This document shows positions 33,467 through 45,268 of a stretch of DNA of 64,000 nt, piece by piece. How positions within the stretch are numbered: the stretch's first letter is position 1; every line of letters starts with the position of its first letter. Position numbers and translations under genes: made by a program. The notes below the pieces were generated by a model. That model did no database searches and was not told the DNA's origin. It saw nothing but the letters and a program-made list of their open reading frames with translations. The stretch lies in assembly GCA_015680685.1 (NCBI GenBank), contig MNCI01017947.1, forward strand, positions 67,901-131,900, in the 5' to 3' direction. This DNA comes from Gnetum montanum (Eukaryota > Streptophyta > Gnetopsida > Gnetales > Gnetaceae).

Positions 33467-36320
33467 ATGACACCTAAAGGAAAGCACGTGCAGGAAGGAG
33501 GATTGTCCCAACTAAGGGATAAACAGCCATGAACCGGAAGGGGCCAAGAATAGGCCCATGAGCAAGAAGCAAAAACCCATGCAATGAGACCTCTTCGGGA
33601 GGTGTCCAAAGTGGAATTTATCCAATAGACTCTTGAAGTGATTGCGACAAAATAGTCTAACCAAGATGAGATAACTAAACTAAGATCAAACCTTGAGGTC
33701 ACCTTGATAGAGGCCTACCTCAAGAAGATCGTAAACAAGGAGGTCTAGAAATATGTACTTCAAGAGTTAAACTTTGGATCTTTCCTAGAGTTTACACCTC
33801 CAAAAGTCAAAGGGAAATTGTAAAACTCTCCCATGTAGCCCACCATCACTTCTAGTAGGTAGTGGTACATGGGAGAGACATACCTTTTCTAGAATAGTAG
33901 GCTAGTTCAATGGTCAAAATCAAGGACATTTCAGTGTCCTACTTGGTGAAAGCCATTTCTAAGGCCCTTGGGTTCCCAGAAATTGGGGCCAATCTTGCAG
34001 AGATTCCAATGTAGGCTGATCCTAGTGTCAAGAAAGAATGGACATAACAGTGTTATGGAGTAGACAATAAGGAGTTTGGTGCACTCACTATAGTGGAAAG
34101 TGCACACTTCAAGATTGCAACCTTTCACCTTAATCTAATGGTGAGGCCAAGCAATATCATAACCTTCTCCACCCATTTGTGTGCCACTCTAAGCGGTATA
34201 TTCCTAGTCAACCTTCCACAACTGATCTATCTTGAGATAGAGAAGTGCTTTAAGGAAAATTAATGTGGAAGGAAGACACTTCCTTTTCTATGCCTCATCA
34301 AAAATTTATGCAAGAGGAAAGGCATAACACGCTACATAAATGACATTGTTTGATGAGCTCTAAGCACCTCCTAGGCTAAAATGATGAAGGGCAAGGTGCC
34401 TACCAAAGTCATTCAAGAAGAGGAGCAACAACAACCACCTCCACCACCCACTCACAAAACAACACCAAATTTCTGCATTACCCTTAAGCACATGCACGAA
34501 CTCCAAGAGCAGATCTTGCAACAGTAACAACAGTAAGCAAGAATGAGTGTTGGTGACCCATTTGGATATAGACTAGCAATAAGCCATCTCAATGAAGTAG
34601 CCTAAACCATAAGCCAGATGGAAGGTGGGGGGCCAATTTTCTTATCCCAAAGAATGTAGGTGCCACAAGATCAAATCCTAGTTCCTGAGAGGTAATGGTA
34701 TCTCTCTTGCAATAGTAGAAATTCCTAGCCATCTCTAGGAACACCCCTATCTTTTCATTACATTTAGAGGAGGGTGAGAGGGCAACCATCTTGGTGATGT
34801 AGCACCATGAGCAAGAAACAATAGCCAAGGTAGTTGCTGATAGAATTACTAAAGCATTGAATGCACCTGTAGCATCTATACCAAACATTTCTACACTGAG
34901 AGATGTGTAGACATTTGTAGGAATTTTTAACGATAGATTGAGTGCAACCCAACATGAGGAATTGCTAGACTAATTAGTGGGAATCAAGCAACTACTTTTG
35001 GATGTCTTTGAGCTTTCATATACCATCATTGCAGCCTAGTTGGAGCTACTTGAAGTGAGGGGAAAATGCATCATAATGGAAGAGCAATTAGAAATAGGTA
35101 GATCAGAGAACCAATGCTTAGTTGTGGAGGTTGTCGATTTGAGAGCCCACTTCACTGACCTTGTGTTGCTCAACCTAGCACTAACACATGATGAATCTTT
35201 TCAAAAGCTTTAGGACAAAATCAAGAAGGTTGAGAATGTAAAGGAGATGGTCATCTTTGACTAGTCCTTGGCCAATTCCATAATGAATAACATCCAAAAG
35301 GACTTGGCCTAAACATGCCAAAAGAATGAGATCTTGACCGCAAAGAATCATTGCATGTAGAATTTTGATGTGCAGAAGTAGTAGATGGTAGATTTTATCC
35401 ATTAATAGCAAGAGCAATTTTCAAGGATGAATAATGAATTGAAGAGATTGTCAGTGAAAAATAGAAACCTTTCCATGGAGAAAGTCCATGCCCTTCACCA
35501 AAAATCTACAATAGAGATAGCTACCTAGAAGAATAAGGCTCTTAAATTTGAGAGAGCCAAGAACCATTACAAAGATTAGGTTGGTCTACAAAAAGAAGTT
35601 AATGAAAAATACATCTAGATGGCAAAGGCAAAAATCAATGCTCTCCAACAGCTCAAAGAAAGAGGCGATGTCTAGCAGCCTATTTTTGATAAGTTGAATG
35701 ACTACAACAAGTCATCAATCTACATGAAAGAGTTGCAAATTGAGGAAATGAAAAAGTATCTAAAGCTTTTCAATCTTTAGTACATAAACCTAGTGATGTT
35801 GACTACTAAAAGGCTATGGTCTAAATTGGAGAAACAAGTGGTCAGCTTGTACTTATACGAGGCAGAGTTCAAGCATTATAAAGAGAGCAAGAAAAAGCTT
35901 GAGATTGCAAATGTGAAACTCGAGGTTCTGAAAGAAAGATTCACTAATCAACAATCAACCATTGAGAACCTAGCCAAAAGAATGAACAATTACTAGGAGC
36001 TACAAAATGCACTTAGAGTGTTCAACATCAAATACAAAAAATTCACTACTTGGTTCATGAATGTGAAGGAGTTGTTCCCTATAATGCCTTGTCCATGGGA
36101 TATTCCCAATGCAGCCCACATTGCCCATGCAGTATGGATTATGAATGATCCTTGGAGCAAGGATGAGAAGATGAAGGCATTGTTGAATGCCTTCCATCTT
36201 CTACTAGAAGTTGTAGCTGCCACAAGACAACCACATTAACTGCCTAAATTGCTACGTGCACTCGAAGTAGGAGAAGGTCCTTTGGAGCCTTAGAAGCCTT
36301 CACTTCTTGGGACCATTTAA
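33467..36320 (+). pseudogene. Third ORF (ORF3) of element A, coiled-coil-rich protein of unknown function
   Basis: About 950 codons between the spacer and the 3' LTR, now broken by many stops and some shifts. It starts MTPKGKHVQEGGL at 33467. An N-terminal block has LNFGSFLEFTPPK and VSYLVKAI, matched in element B by MNFGSFVEFVLEA and ISYLVKVI. From about 35220 to 36000 it is rich in Lys/Glu/Leu/Asn with heptad-like spacing (for example LEIANVKLEVLKERF), a long coiled coil. The C-terminal block IMNDPWSKDEKMKALLNAF and the end SLLGTI are matched in B by VHNPRMEEEKLQALLNQY and PLGTT. The position is that of the env-like ORF of Athila elements, but no signal peptide or membrane anchor was seen. 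Function unknown. Confidence 0.75.
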
Positions 36321-36536
36321 TTCTTCTTCATCATCTTCACACCATTAGAGGAGTTATGATTGTCAATTTTATCTTGGTGTTCAATTTTGTTGTCTTGAAC
36401 ACCAAAATTTTGTAATGATTATAAACTGTACACTTGGGCACTCAATTTTTATTGTGTTTTTTTTGTTTGTCTATAGTTAGTCAATAACCCCATACCTTCC
36501 TAAATTTTGTAAAGAACTTAAGGATGAGTTTTCATT

Positions 36537-36550
36537 CAGTCATCGGAGTA
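36537..36550 (+). other. Degenerate 3' polypurine tract of element A
   Basis: CAGTCATCGGAGTA directly precedes the 3' LTR; compare TTAGTCATGGGGGTA in element B. Confidence 0.65.
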
Positions 36551-37433
36551 TGATAAGTCTCATTGTTGGGCCACATCAACAGGATGTCGTTGATGTAACC
36601 CTATCAACGGGATCTCATCAACATGATTCCATTGACATAGGGCTTGACTTGTTGACATGTACCCATCAATGGATTAGCTTGTTTTACTTATCAATGTGCA
36701 CCTACCCATTGCATTTATGGCATAAGTTTTGATAGTTGTAGCAATGTGCTTTCATTTTTTCCACTTTAGAGTTAGAATATTTTCTGAGTGCATACAGTAG
36801 AAGTTAAAGAGTGTAAGAATCTTTATTCGAGCATTGTTGTACCTAAGTACTTTAGTGTGGATGATAATAAAGACAAGCTTTTCTAATAAGCCTTGCATCA
36901 CTTGGACTAGATTAATTATTTACTTATGCATTTAATATTCTAGCAATTTCCTTTAATGTTTTTAAGTAATTAAGTGATTAATTAATATAGATTAAATAGC
37001 AACACATAAGCATGACCACTTCAAGCATACGTCTAACTCTTGGTAAGCCCAATAATGCTTAACGTTTGGTAACCTAGTAGCACTACACATGTTTAGGATG
37101 TGTATGGCAAGTGGGAATGGATGCTTATGTTAGGATTAGCTATGTGTTAACTAGTTAGATTAATTTAGCAATTAAATACTTTATTATTTATTCTTGTACT
37201 TAGGTAACTTAATTCATAAAATAGAAAATGATAAAAATCATATACCTCAATTACACTTAACCATACCGTTAAACTTCACAAGTCAAACTTGGCAGACAAC
37301 GATTGCAATAGTTAGTTTCACCTCCTAGAACCTAGTATACTTAGAGAACTAAAGTCTACAAAATTCAACCAAATTGTTGAGTGAATGCTAGTGATTCGTA
37401 TGGTTGGACATAGGGTATACTCATTGCTCATCA
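36551..37433 (+). repeat. 3' LTR of element A
   Basis: 883 bp, from TGATAAGTCTCATTG to ATTGCTCATCA, followed by TTATA. It pairs with 17948-18781. Confidence 0.93.
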
Positions 37434-37438
37434 TTATA

Positions 37439-37537
37439 GGGCTACATGCATCCCAATACATTACATCAACGATGACATAACATGTACTATGACATCATTG
37501 CTATGATATCACATCACAACAAAAATTGACCTCATCA
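37439..37537 (-). repeat. Solo LTR H, right part
   Basis: Continues the LTR begun at 17124 (TATAGGGCTACATGCATCC, as in element B LTRs) and ends CTCATCA, followed by AAGGG. With element A removed the solo LTR is about 923 bp. No internal region flanks it, so it arose by LTR-LTR recombination. Confidence 0.88.
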
Positions 37538-38863
37538 AAGGGCAAATGGATCAAAAATTAGTTTGTGACTATGAATATAAGAAATACCATCTCCAAAAAT
37601 GGGTCAAAAATTAGTTTGTGACCATGAATATAGGGATTACTATCTCCTACTTGAAGCACAATGCCCATATTTACCATTTGAGTCACATGTTTTTAATCCT
37701 AGAGTGTATGCTAGTCTAACATAAGTATGCATGTCCTACTTATATTCTATGAAAGTATTCTATTGATTATATGTCTTGGGGTACATATAATTAAATAAGT
37801 TGAAGTTCAATATATTTCTTACATGAAGAAAAACAAAAACCATAGTTTGATCCCAAGAAGTATACTAAGATATGTGCTGCTTGGGGGCATGGTGAAAATA
37901 TATATTCAAAAACTATAGCATTAGTTAAAGCACTATCAAAATCTTTACTTATCTCATTGGGTTAGCTATGTTAATGAGATAATGAAACTAAGATGATGAT
38001 GATAATGAAACTTGTAAAGGAGAAAGTTTTAGAAAGTTAGAAAAATGAGGCATAAATACTTTTAAAAGGGAGCTTTAGTTTTACTAGCAAAACATTAAAG
38101 TTGATAGATATGATGAAGTGGAATAACTACATGAAACAATTCTAATATCCATGAGCATACTAATTAATAAATTAAGAATGTAATCACACCACCTTCAAGT
38201 TGATATTGGAAGATGGCATAATGTGCATAATGAACAAAAAAATGTTTTGTTTGTGTTCATTATAAGTAGTGGAAGATGAACAACATGCATTATTGAAATT
38301 GAAATTTTATTTGTCTATAGATCTTTTTAATGCATTAAACAATAAAAGTATACATGCTATAAGTTTTGAAAACATCATTAAGAAAACTATCCAATGTTCT
38401 TGGTAACATTTGAATAAGTCAACTAAATTTGCAACTGTAATATCTCATCTATGTCTAATGTACTCAAGCATAGGATGTTACAAGCAAATGTGGTATTTAT
38501 CTTCAATACAAGGAATTTTAAGTTGTCTACCTTCTTCAACTCTAAACTATTAATTGTGCACTACAGATGATGAGGAATAACAAGAGATAAATAGCTTTAC
38601 TTTGACTTAAGACCTTCCCTAATACTATTCAAATAAATGTGTTTTTGGAGTACTGTTTCTTTTAACAATTTGCAAACTTACTTAGGATCAAAATAAATAA
38701 TTCATTATTAAATATTCCATTTATTAAGTCATGGAACTTCCTTATGAAGAAAATAAAAAATCTTTAGTCAATCTTAATGAAAGAAATGTTCAAGTTACAT
38801 AACTAATCTGTGGAGGGTGGGGAAACTACAAGGATGAGGTGGCCGTTTGCACGGGGGGTGGGT

Positions 38864-38894
<31 letters not shown>
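38864..38894 (+). repeat. Poly-G run
   Basis: About 31 consecutive G residues, flanked by further G-rich sequence to about 38960. The length may be partly an assembly or sequencing artefact. A proline-rich frame on the minus strand is only its shadow. Confidence 0.85.
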
Positions 38895-38895
<1 letters not shown>

Positions 38896-39007
38896 GGGGT
38901 ATGGTTGGTGTGTATGGGGAATGGCAGGGGGTGGGAGCAGGGCATGTGAAGGGGGTGTCGGAACCTGAAATAATTGAAACATAGGTACACCCCAAGATTT
39001 GTAGAAG

Positions 39008-39094
39008 TTTATAACTTAGTGGTACCTAGTAGAATTGAACTTATGACCTGGGGTTATTAAGCCAAGACCCATACCATAGACTAACACCTCATTG
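39008..39094 (-). mobile_element. tRNA-derived SINE-like repeat, copy 1
   Basis: On the minus strand it begins AATGAGGTGTTAGTCTATGG, with a box A-like TTAGTCTATGG and a box B-like AAGTTCAATTC. It aligns with the minus strand of 60606-60693 and the plus strand of 41855-41942. No poly-A or target duplication was resolved. Confidence 0.5.
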
Positions 39095-40096
39095 TTTACA
39101 AACTATTGGACAAATCTATGATGCTCATAAATTATTACTACTAATATATTTTGTAGAAGAAAATTTGTCCAAAAAATCTTTTGGATCTATACAAACCTAA
39201 TAAAATTTTAGTTATGATAATAATTGTAGAATCAATTTGAAGTAACAACAAATTTAGTATGAACTATCTTGCAAAAAAATAAAATGCAAGTATAGTGTAT
39301 ACATAATGCTTTTTTTACAATAATAATTACCAAGCATAAAATGTGAAAATGACATGGAATTTCACTATTAGCCTTAGAGATTTACTATGTAACACAATCA
39401 ATTACATAATTTAAGTAATCTAATGAAGCAAATGACAGCTGGAATTATTAAAAAAAATCCCTTGTAGAGAATTTTGTTGAATAAGAGTACTTGCACTAGA
39501 GCCTATATCGCTCATAAATTTGAACCAAGGTTTCAAAAAATGAATTAATTGATTAATCAAAGTTACTTGTACTATTGATTACAGTCAGTCTTTGGTAAGA
39601 AGTGAATTTCAAAAGGGTGCTCCTTTCTTTTGTTATTGGTCTGATTGTAAAAATGAATTCCTAAGTAAGAATCCCTAAATCCAATGATTATTTTCTTTCA
39701 TGTTATTTCTATTTTTTCTATCAAATACTACTTGTGTATCTTTTTTATCCTTTCTATCTAGTTTGTCAAATGTTACATGTGTATTTGAGGCTCTATTTTG
39801 ATTAATAAAACTTTTTTTGTGGGTTAGACTACCCAATCGTCCCCCCACATCCAAATAATCATAATAATAATTTAAGTAATCTAAAATTTGAGCGAGATAG
39901 ATATTGAAACTTGAAATAATTTGACGATAGGCACATGGCAAGATATATAACAAACATAGACATTAGAACAATTAGAGAGGAGTGTAATAATGCCCCAAGT
40001 ATAACATAAACTAGAAAACTCTGCTTGCACATCATTATTAAACAAGAAGTAATCTAAAATTATCTTTATGGTATGCTTCAAAATTTTTAGTAAGGC

Positions 40097-40157
40097 ATTG
40101 CTCACTTAGTTAGAGCCTGTGACTTGCAGTCTACAAGTCACAAATTTGATTTCAAGA
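40097..40157 (+). mobile_element. tRNA-like SINE head or tRNA pseudogene
   Basis: GCTCACTTAGTTAGAGCCTG resembles a tRNA D-arm with box A, and CAAATTTGATTTC resembles a decayed box B 30 bases on. The following CAAGAAATACACTAAGA resembles 37852-37868 (CAAGAAGTATACTAAGA), which suggests a second SINE family rather than a tRNA gene. Confidence 0.4.
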
Positions 40158-40356
40158 AATACACTAAGACATATATTATCATGTGCTCACATCCCCATTT
40201 CCAAATGATATCGTTCTATAACCAAAAATTACAATTATTCTAAAAAAACCCTTAATAAAAGAACATGTTATAATTATAGACATATTTCTTGAGGGAATCC
40301 TTCAAAGTTTGACCTATGATATTTATACTAGTAACTTAGAGATTGTGCTAGCATGG

Positions 40357-41363
40357 TGATGAGTGGCGAGGTACCCCTACACTCAACCATACGAATACGA
40401 GCATGTACGCGCGATCCAATCGAACTCTGCAGACTAAATGCCTTAACGCCACAAGAAACACTTGGGGTTAATTGTTCGTTGTCTTCCCAGGCTTGCTTGT
40501 ATGTGTCATGGTGTATGGTTAAGCAAGTCTGAGGTATGTGATTTTTTTGGTATTTTTCTGTTTATCTCCTAAGCTATGAGGGAAAGGGTTGAGAAACTAA
40601 GCTAACTCTAACTAATGTCCTAAGTCTAAATTAACTAGCATCAGCATCCGTTCCCACTTACCGGACACACCTTGAACTATGCAACTGTGGCTACCAAACG
40701 CTAATCGTTACTGGGATCACCACACATAACGCAAGTGCTCGAAGTGGTCGAAGTGCTCGAAGTGCTCGAAGTGTGATAAGTAGCCGATTCCTTGGCCAGC
40801 CGTACACACCCGTGGATGCTCGTAGCCAAGTCTTACTTATCACACGTTCTAGCCTAGCGATGAGTAGCCGATTCCTTAACTAGTCGTACACATTGAACTA
40901 CTACTAGGATTACCAAGCGCAGATCCTGGAATACGCTACTGGGTTACCAAGCAGTCACAATGCTCGTAGTCAAGTCGTACTCACACGTTGCGACGAGCAG
41001 CCGATTCCTTGATTAGCCGTACACATCCGTAGATGCTCGTAATCAAGTCGTACTCGTGCGCACTAGGAAAGCAATAAATAACAACAATAATTAAAACCAT
41101 GTACTGCAAGGTTTATCCAATCAAGTTCATCTATATTGTCGTACACAACTTGTGTTCAGGTTACAAAGTTGCTCGAATAAAGAGTCGTTCACTCTAGGAC
41201 TCCTACTGCGGGCACATGGGAAAAATTCTAACTCTCGAGGGATCAAACTGCTAGAGCTTCGCTACTTCTAGCCAGGATTGGGAAATGAAGGGAGTGCCGC
41301 CTCTTATTTATAGATATGGCAGCGGACCACGATATCGCGTACAGTGCATGTTGCGTCTCATCA
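40357..41363 (-). mobile_element. Solo LTR D (gypsy family)
   Basis: 1007 bp; in plus orientation it starts TGATGAGTGGCGAGG and ends GTCTCATCA. It is flanked by the perfect target duplication CATGG (40352-40356, 41364-41368). It ends like the LTR of element E (GTATGGTTGAGTG...GGGGTACC reversed). In sense it carries CTATAAATAAGAGG, a likely TATA box. It has unusual internal repeats: AGTGCTCGA four times near 40734-40773, and three copies of a unit starting AGCCGATTCCTT (40782, 40866, 40999). Confidence 0.93.
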
Positions 41364-41368
41364 CATGG

Positions 41369-42124
41369 AGTTGGGTGAAGTAGGACAAGAAGAGACTTAG
41401 ACCACTCCTTATGATTAGGTCTAGGCCTAACCATGGTAATAGTGCAAGATTTCCTTTCAAGGATAGATGTTAAAGGAAAATAACACTAAGGAATTGTGGT
41501 AGCAGTGCTAGGTTGACCAAGATACATGTGTTCACTCCTAGATTCCCTATTAATAAAGTTATTTTTTATTTTCTTTTGCATTTTCCCTATCAAGTATAGT
41601 ATGCATACTATCAAATATAATGTATATTTGATGTTTTTTGTGACATATGGGAATGAGATGTCTCACACACTACTTGAAGAAATAGTAAAAATAGAATTAC
41701 ATCAAGTAGATAATCAACTATAGTAATTTATTATCAAGTCCTTCACCTAAATTAATGGTTATCCTATCATAGAAGGGCTAAAAGTATCAAGATGATGATC
41801 CATAACTATGAAAATTGTTATAATTACATAATCTTATGCAATCTTTTTAATAACAATGAGGTGTAAGCCTATTGGTAATAGTTTTAACATGGAATCCTTA
41901 GGTCATGGATTCAATGAATGATGCTAAGTTTTAAAATGATTTTAGTGGATGTAATTAAATATTTTAATGATAAATAATTTTCTTGTATACTAGAAGGATC
42001 TATATTTCTTTTCGTTTTTTCAAGGATACGATCAAGTCTACCTAAGGCATGTCCCTAAGCTAGCAACATAGTAAGTGTAAAGGTTGCAAAGGGTATATGA
42101 TCTTAAAAACACAATTTCATACCA
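41369..42124. other. Intergenic stretch between solo LTR D and element C
   Basis: No gene was seen. It contains the plus-strand SINE-like copy at 41855-41942. Confidence 0.5.
41855..41942 (+). mobile_element. tRNA-derived SINE-like repeat, copy 2
   Basis: AATGAGGTGTAAGCCTATTG with a box A-like TAAGCCTATTGG and a box B-like GGATTCAATGAA. It is related to the minus-strand copies at 39008 and 60606. Confidence 0.5.
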
Positions 42125-43096
42125 TGAGTGAGGAGCAGCATGTACCCCCTATGTCCAACCACACGAATTATGGGCATTCATGCACAACTTGATTGAATTC
42201 CATGGATGGGACTAGTTTGGCATCTAGATCGTTAAGCATGGATTGCAGTTCATTGCCTTTCCATTTGAACTAGTGGTAGCTTTGTCATGTATGGTTTAGT
42301 CTAAAGTGAGGTATACAATAATAGAGAAATTAAGTATTTAATTTAATTACGATAGGAAGATAAATTCTAAATTAGCCTAGGGACAATGAGTGTCCATTCC
42401 CAACTTGCCATACATGTCCTGAACCCATGTATCCACTATTGGGATTACCAAGCATTATGCTACTAGGCAAACTAAGAAATAATGCTACTGGGGTTACTAA
42501 GAGAATATGTGTTTATGCTCAAAATTGGTCACACTCATTCTACCAATTCATTAATATGCATAGAAATGTAAATATTAACGAAGTACATCGAGTATAAATT
42601 TCATTAAAAGTAAATTTAACTTAAGTCAAAGTGCTGCAATGAATAAGAATCAATCTTGATCTTATTGTCGTTCATGGAATGTGTTCAGGTACATTTCCAC
42701 TCGAATAAGATGCCATAAAACTAACTCAGATCCCCACTACAAGCACTCACTAACTATTCTCTAAGACTACAAAATAAAACTACAAGGATTCAGCTACTCT
42801 ATTGAAAAAAGAATGTCAAATACATGATGGATCCATGTGTATTTATAGGCAAAAATAGACACTGCATCGACACGTATGCATCAACACATGCATCGATGAG
42901 ATCACATTGATGCGTACATGTCAACGGGGCTGCATTGACGCATACCCATCGATGTAGTTACGACATCACATCTATGACATCGTAGATATGATGTAGCATC
43001 TATGATGTTGTAGCCAACCGAGATGCACCAAGAAGGATGATACAACCTAGATGTGATGTAGCATCTATGATATCTCAACCAACTGATGCTTCATCA
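42125..43096 (-). repeat. 3' LTR of element C
   Basis: About 972 bp, in plus orientation from TGAGTGAGGAGCAGC to CTTCATCA. Shared family segments include CCAACCACACGAAT, ACTATTGGGATTACCAAGC and GTGTATTTATAGGC (sense TATA box). Confidence 0.85.
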
Positions 43097-43106
43097 TTCC
43101 CCCATA
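43097..43106 (-). other. 3' polypurine tract of element C
   Basis: In element orientation TCAGTTATGGGGGAA directly precedes the LTR start TGATGAAG. Confidence 0.8.
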
Positions 43107-43233
43107 ACTGACTCAAAGCTTGTCTTCGAGTTAACAGGATAGGCCCAAGATTTATTTACAAAATATTAGGAAAGTATGGAATTATTAACTGATGCTAATT
43201 ACTGATTAACTATGATTGCTGCATTAAAAAATT

Positions 43234-43596
43234 TTATTCGAGTGTATGCATTACAAAATGACAAAATGATAAAAACACTAGATAGACATTAAAGATTACA
43301 AAATTTACAAAGGTCTTCAAAAATCTATTGAAGATTATTCTTCTTATTATTACTAGTGATGGCAGACTTCCAACCTTGAATGTTATGTTGATGCTTCTCC
43401 GGTTATGTAGAACATTCTTGAAGGATGGACTATAAATTCTTCTCATTGTCCAATGGATCTAGCAATCATATGATGTTTAAGTCATTATCCTATATGGGCT
43501 ATTATTTTTCCATGGGCATATCCTTTGTTGTCCCTCTCTTGGCTTTGTTTCCATGCTTGGCAAAGGACCTTCTTCCTTAGGCGTTTCTTTTAGCAT
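43234..43596 (-). pseudogene. ORF3 remnant of element C
   Basis: Starts MLKETPKEEGPLPSMETKPR at 43596, resembling the start of ORF3 in A and B in position and charge, but the frame soon decays. Only about 500 bp separate this start from the LTR, against about 2.9 kb in A, so most of the ORF has been deleted. Confidence 0.5.
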
Positions 43597-43599
43597 CAC

Positions 43600-45250
43600 C
43601 TACAATCTTCAAAAGATCAACATTAGTTTTGATAAATATCCTTAATAATTAACCCTTTTTGGTTTCCTTAGTTAGCTTAGCTCAAAATATGTTAGCATTT
43701 TAAGCACAAGGTGATGACAATGTACTATGCCTAAGGCTATGAGATAACTAAAATCATCAATTTGTTCACACTATTTTGATCAATTACTGTTAGTTACCAT
43801 GATGTTCAAAAATAGGATATTAAAGAATTTCAAAAAGTACATCTGTAGCCTTCACGATTAATGAGAGTAACTCTAGAAGTGCACAAGTTTTCAAATAATT
43901 GAAACCAAAGGTCTAATTCAAAAGATGGCAAAGAAATATTAATGGAAATGGAAATTGGAAAAGTAGAAAAATTTAATGAAATAGATAAGTAGTCCCAAAA
44001 TCATGCATAAATTCAGAGAAATCATCACTGATGTTTTGGAAGATGTGAAGGTTAGTTCAAAGCCATGATTAATAAGAGTTATGCAAGTGGGTCCTCCCCA
44101 AATTAAGCTCATGCCATAATGCCCTTGCATAACCACTTTTATAGATGTATGTGGCCACCTAAGAAGTTAAACATAGACCATGCCTTTGTTGCAAACAACA
44201 CACAACTACCTTAGTTGGGATGTTGCACTATACTAAATAAAACCTAAAGGTGCATAATTGCACACAACAATGAGGTGAATAATGGGATAAGAAAGGATTG
44301 TAGAGATGAGGATATAATGTGCTTTACCATGTTTGTAATAGGTTCTTGTGTCAAGTGAGATTAAAATGACCAGCATACCTATTTGTCCAATTTTCAAACC
44401 AATGGCATACATTTACAATGACCTCACATTGATGTGCTCCTACTGATTATCATGAGTCCACAACCACCACCAAGAATAATCATCACTCCAAAAAGAGAAG
44501 AAAAGAGAAGAAGGAAGGAAGGGGCTTAACTAGAGGGGCACCTTCTAGCCTCATAACCAATTCTTTTAGTCTATTATTATGTCTAAGGGGTATGCTTTGA
44601 ATTTCCATTGTTGTATTGTATTTTTATTATTTTTTTGCATTATATATATATTTTTTGAATTTAAAATTTTTTGAAGTGGAAACCACACTATGCAAAGACA
44701 TAGCTTTCTATTTATTGTTTAACAATAGGAGTGATGATACGTTCTTAGAGGAGTCATAAACCACAAGAATGAAGTTAAGAAGAGAATCCAATAAATCCCC
44801 TTAAGGTCATACCCTTTGCCATTTCCACTTTGTCTTTTTCCCCTTTCTTCAAGGTACAATGATCATTAATTGATTTTAGTTTCATGAAAGAAGAACCAAA
44901 TTGTTTTCATGACAAAGACCTTTTATTTAGAGAAATGGAGGGGTGGATGAGGTGGTATTACTACCTTACACAATTACTTACCTAGTCATCTTGATAGCAT
45001 AACACAAAAGCCCAACACCTAGTGTTAACTTCTACATCATGACTAGCAATATTATTGAAAAAAACATAAAAGACATTCATAAAACATAAAGAAAATGACT
45101 CAAGAAAAGAGAAAAATATAGAGAAAAGAAAAATATTAAGAAATGGAAAACATATGAAGAATTGAAAAATTTTGGAAGAAATAGGAAAATGATAAAAAAT
45201 TGTAAAAAAAAAGATGAAAAATACTTATTAGTTCTTGATTTAGGATGGGG
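43600..45250 (-). other. Spacer of element C
   Basis: Non-coding, AT-rich. It aligns in places with the B spacer (GTTATRCAAGTGG...AAGCTC near 44075 and 54730) and the A spacer (ATTCAAAGCAYACCCCTTAGA reversed near 44600), so the three elements share this region. Confidence 0.65.
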
Positions 45251-45268
45251 CATCTCCCCCATGACTAA
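45251..45268 (-). other. Internal PPT-like motif, element C
   Basis: In element orientation TTAGTCATGGGGGAGATG. Its first 13 bases are identical to the 3' PPT of element B (TTAGTCATGGGGGTA). Confidence 0.75.

Larger units (their letters stand above)
17948..37433 (+). mobile_element. Gypsy element A (Athila-like), carrying a nested copia element
   Basis: 5' LTR 17948-18781, degenerate tRNA-Asp-type PBS, gag, protease, RT, RNase H, integrase, spacer, third ORF and 3' LTR 36551-37433. The target duplication TTATA is present at 17943-17947 and 37434-37438. Removing nested element G (27142-33316 plus one ATTCT) leaves about 13.3 kb. Many stops and frameshifts show that it is dead. The order RT-RNase H-integrase defines Ty3/gypsy. 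The PBS type and the extra ORF after pol are features of the Athila lineage. Confidence 0.93.
37543..40351. other. AT-rich intergenic stretch, no gene
   Basis: No convincing coding sequence. It holds a pair of imperfect 47-bp repeats at 37548-37594 and 37601-37647 (TCAAAAATTAGTTTGTGACY...), a box-B-like sequence near 37843 (AGTTTGATCCC), a poly-G run, and the SINE-like and tRNA-like pieces listed separately. Confidence 0.5.

Noticed and set aside
37548-37690. gag N-terminal fragment next to solo LTR H
   Set aside because: GATTACTATCTC...GAAGCACAA resembles the gag segment TRDYHPIEAQ of element E, but the match is short, the strand is opposite to H, and it sits in a small tandem repeat; too weak to annotate.
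38795-38995. Proline-rich minus-strand frame
   Set aside because: Produced by the poly-G run and neighbouring G-rich sequence.
40097-40157. Functional tRNA gene
   Set aside because: A D-arm-like start is present, but the anticodon stem, acceptor stem pairing and box B are degenerate; a SINE head or pseudogene fits better.
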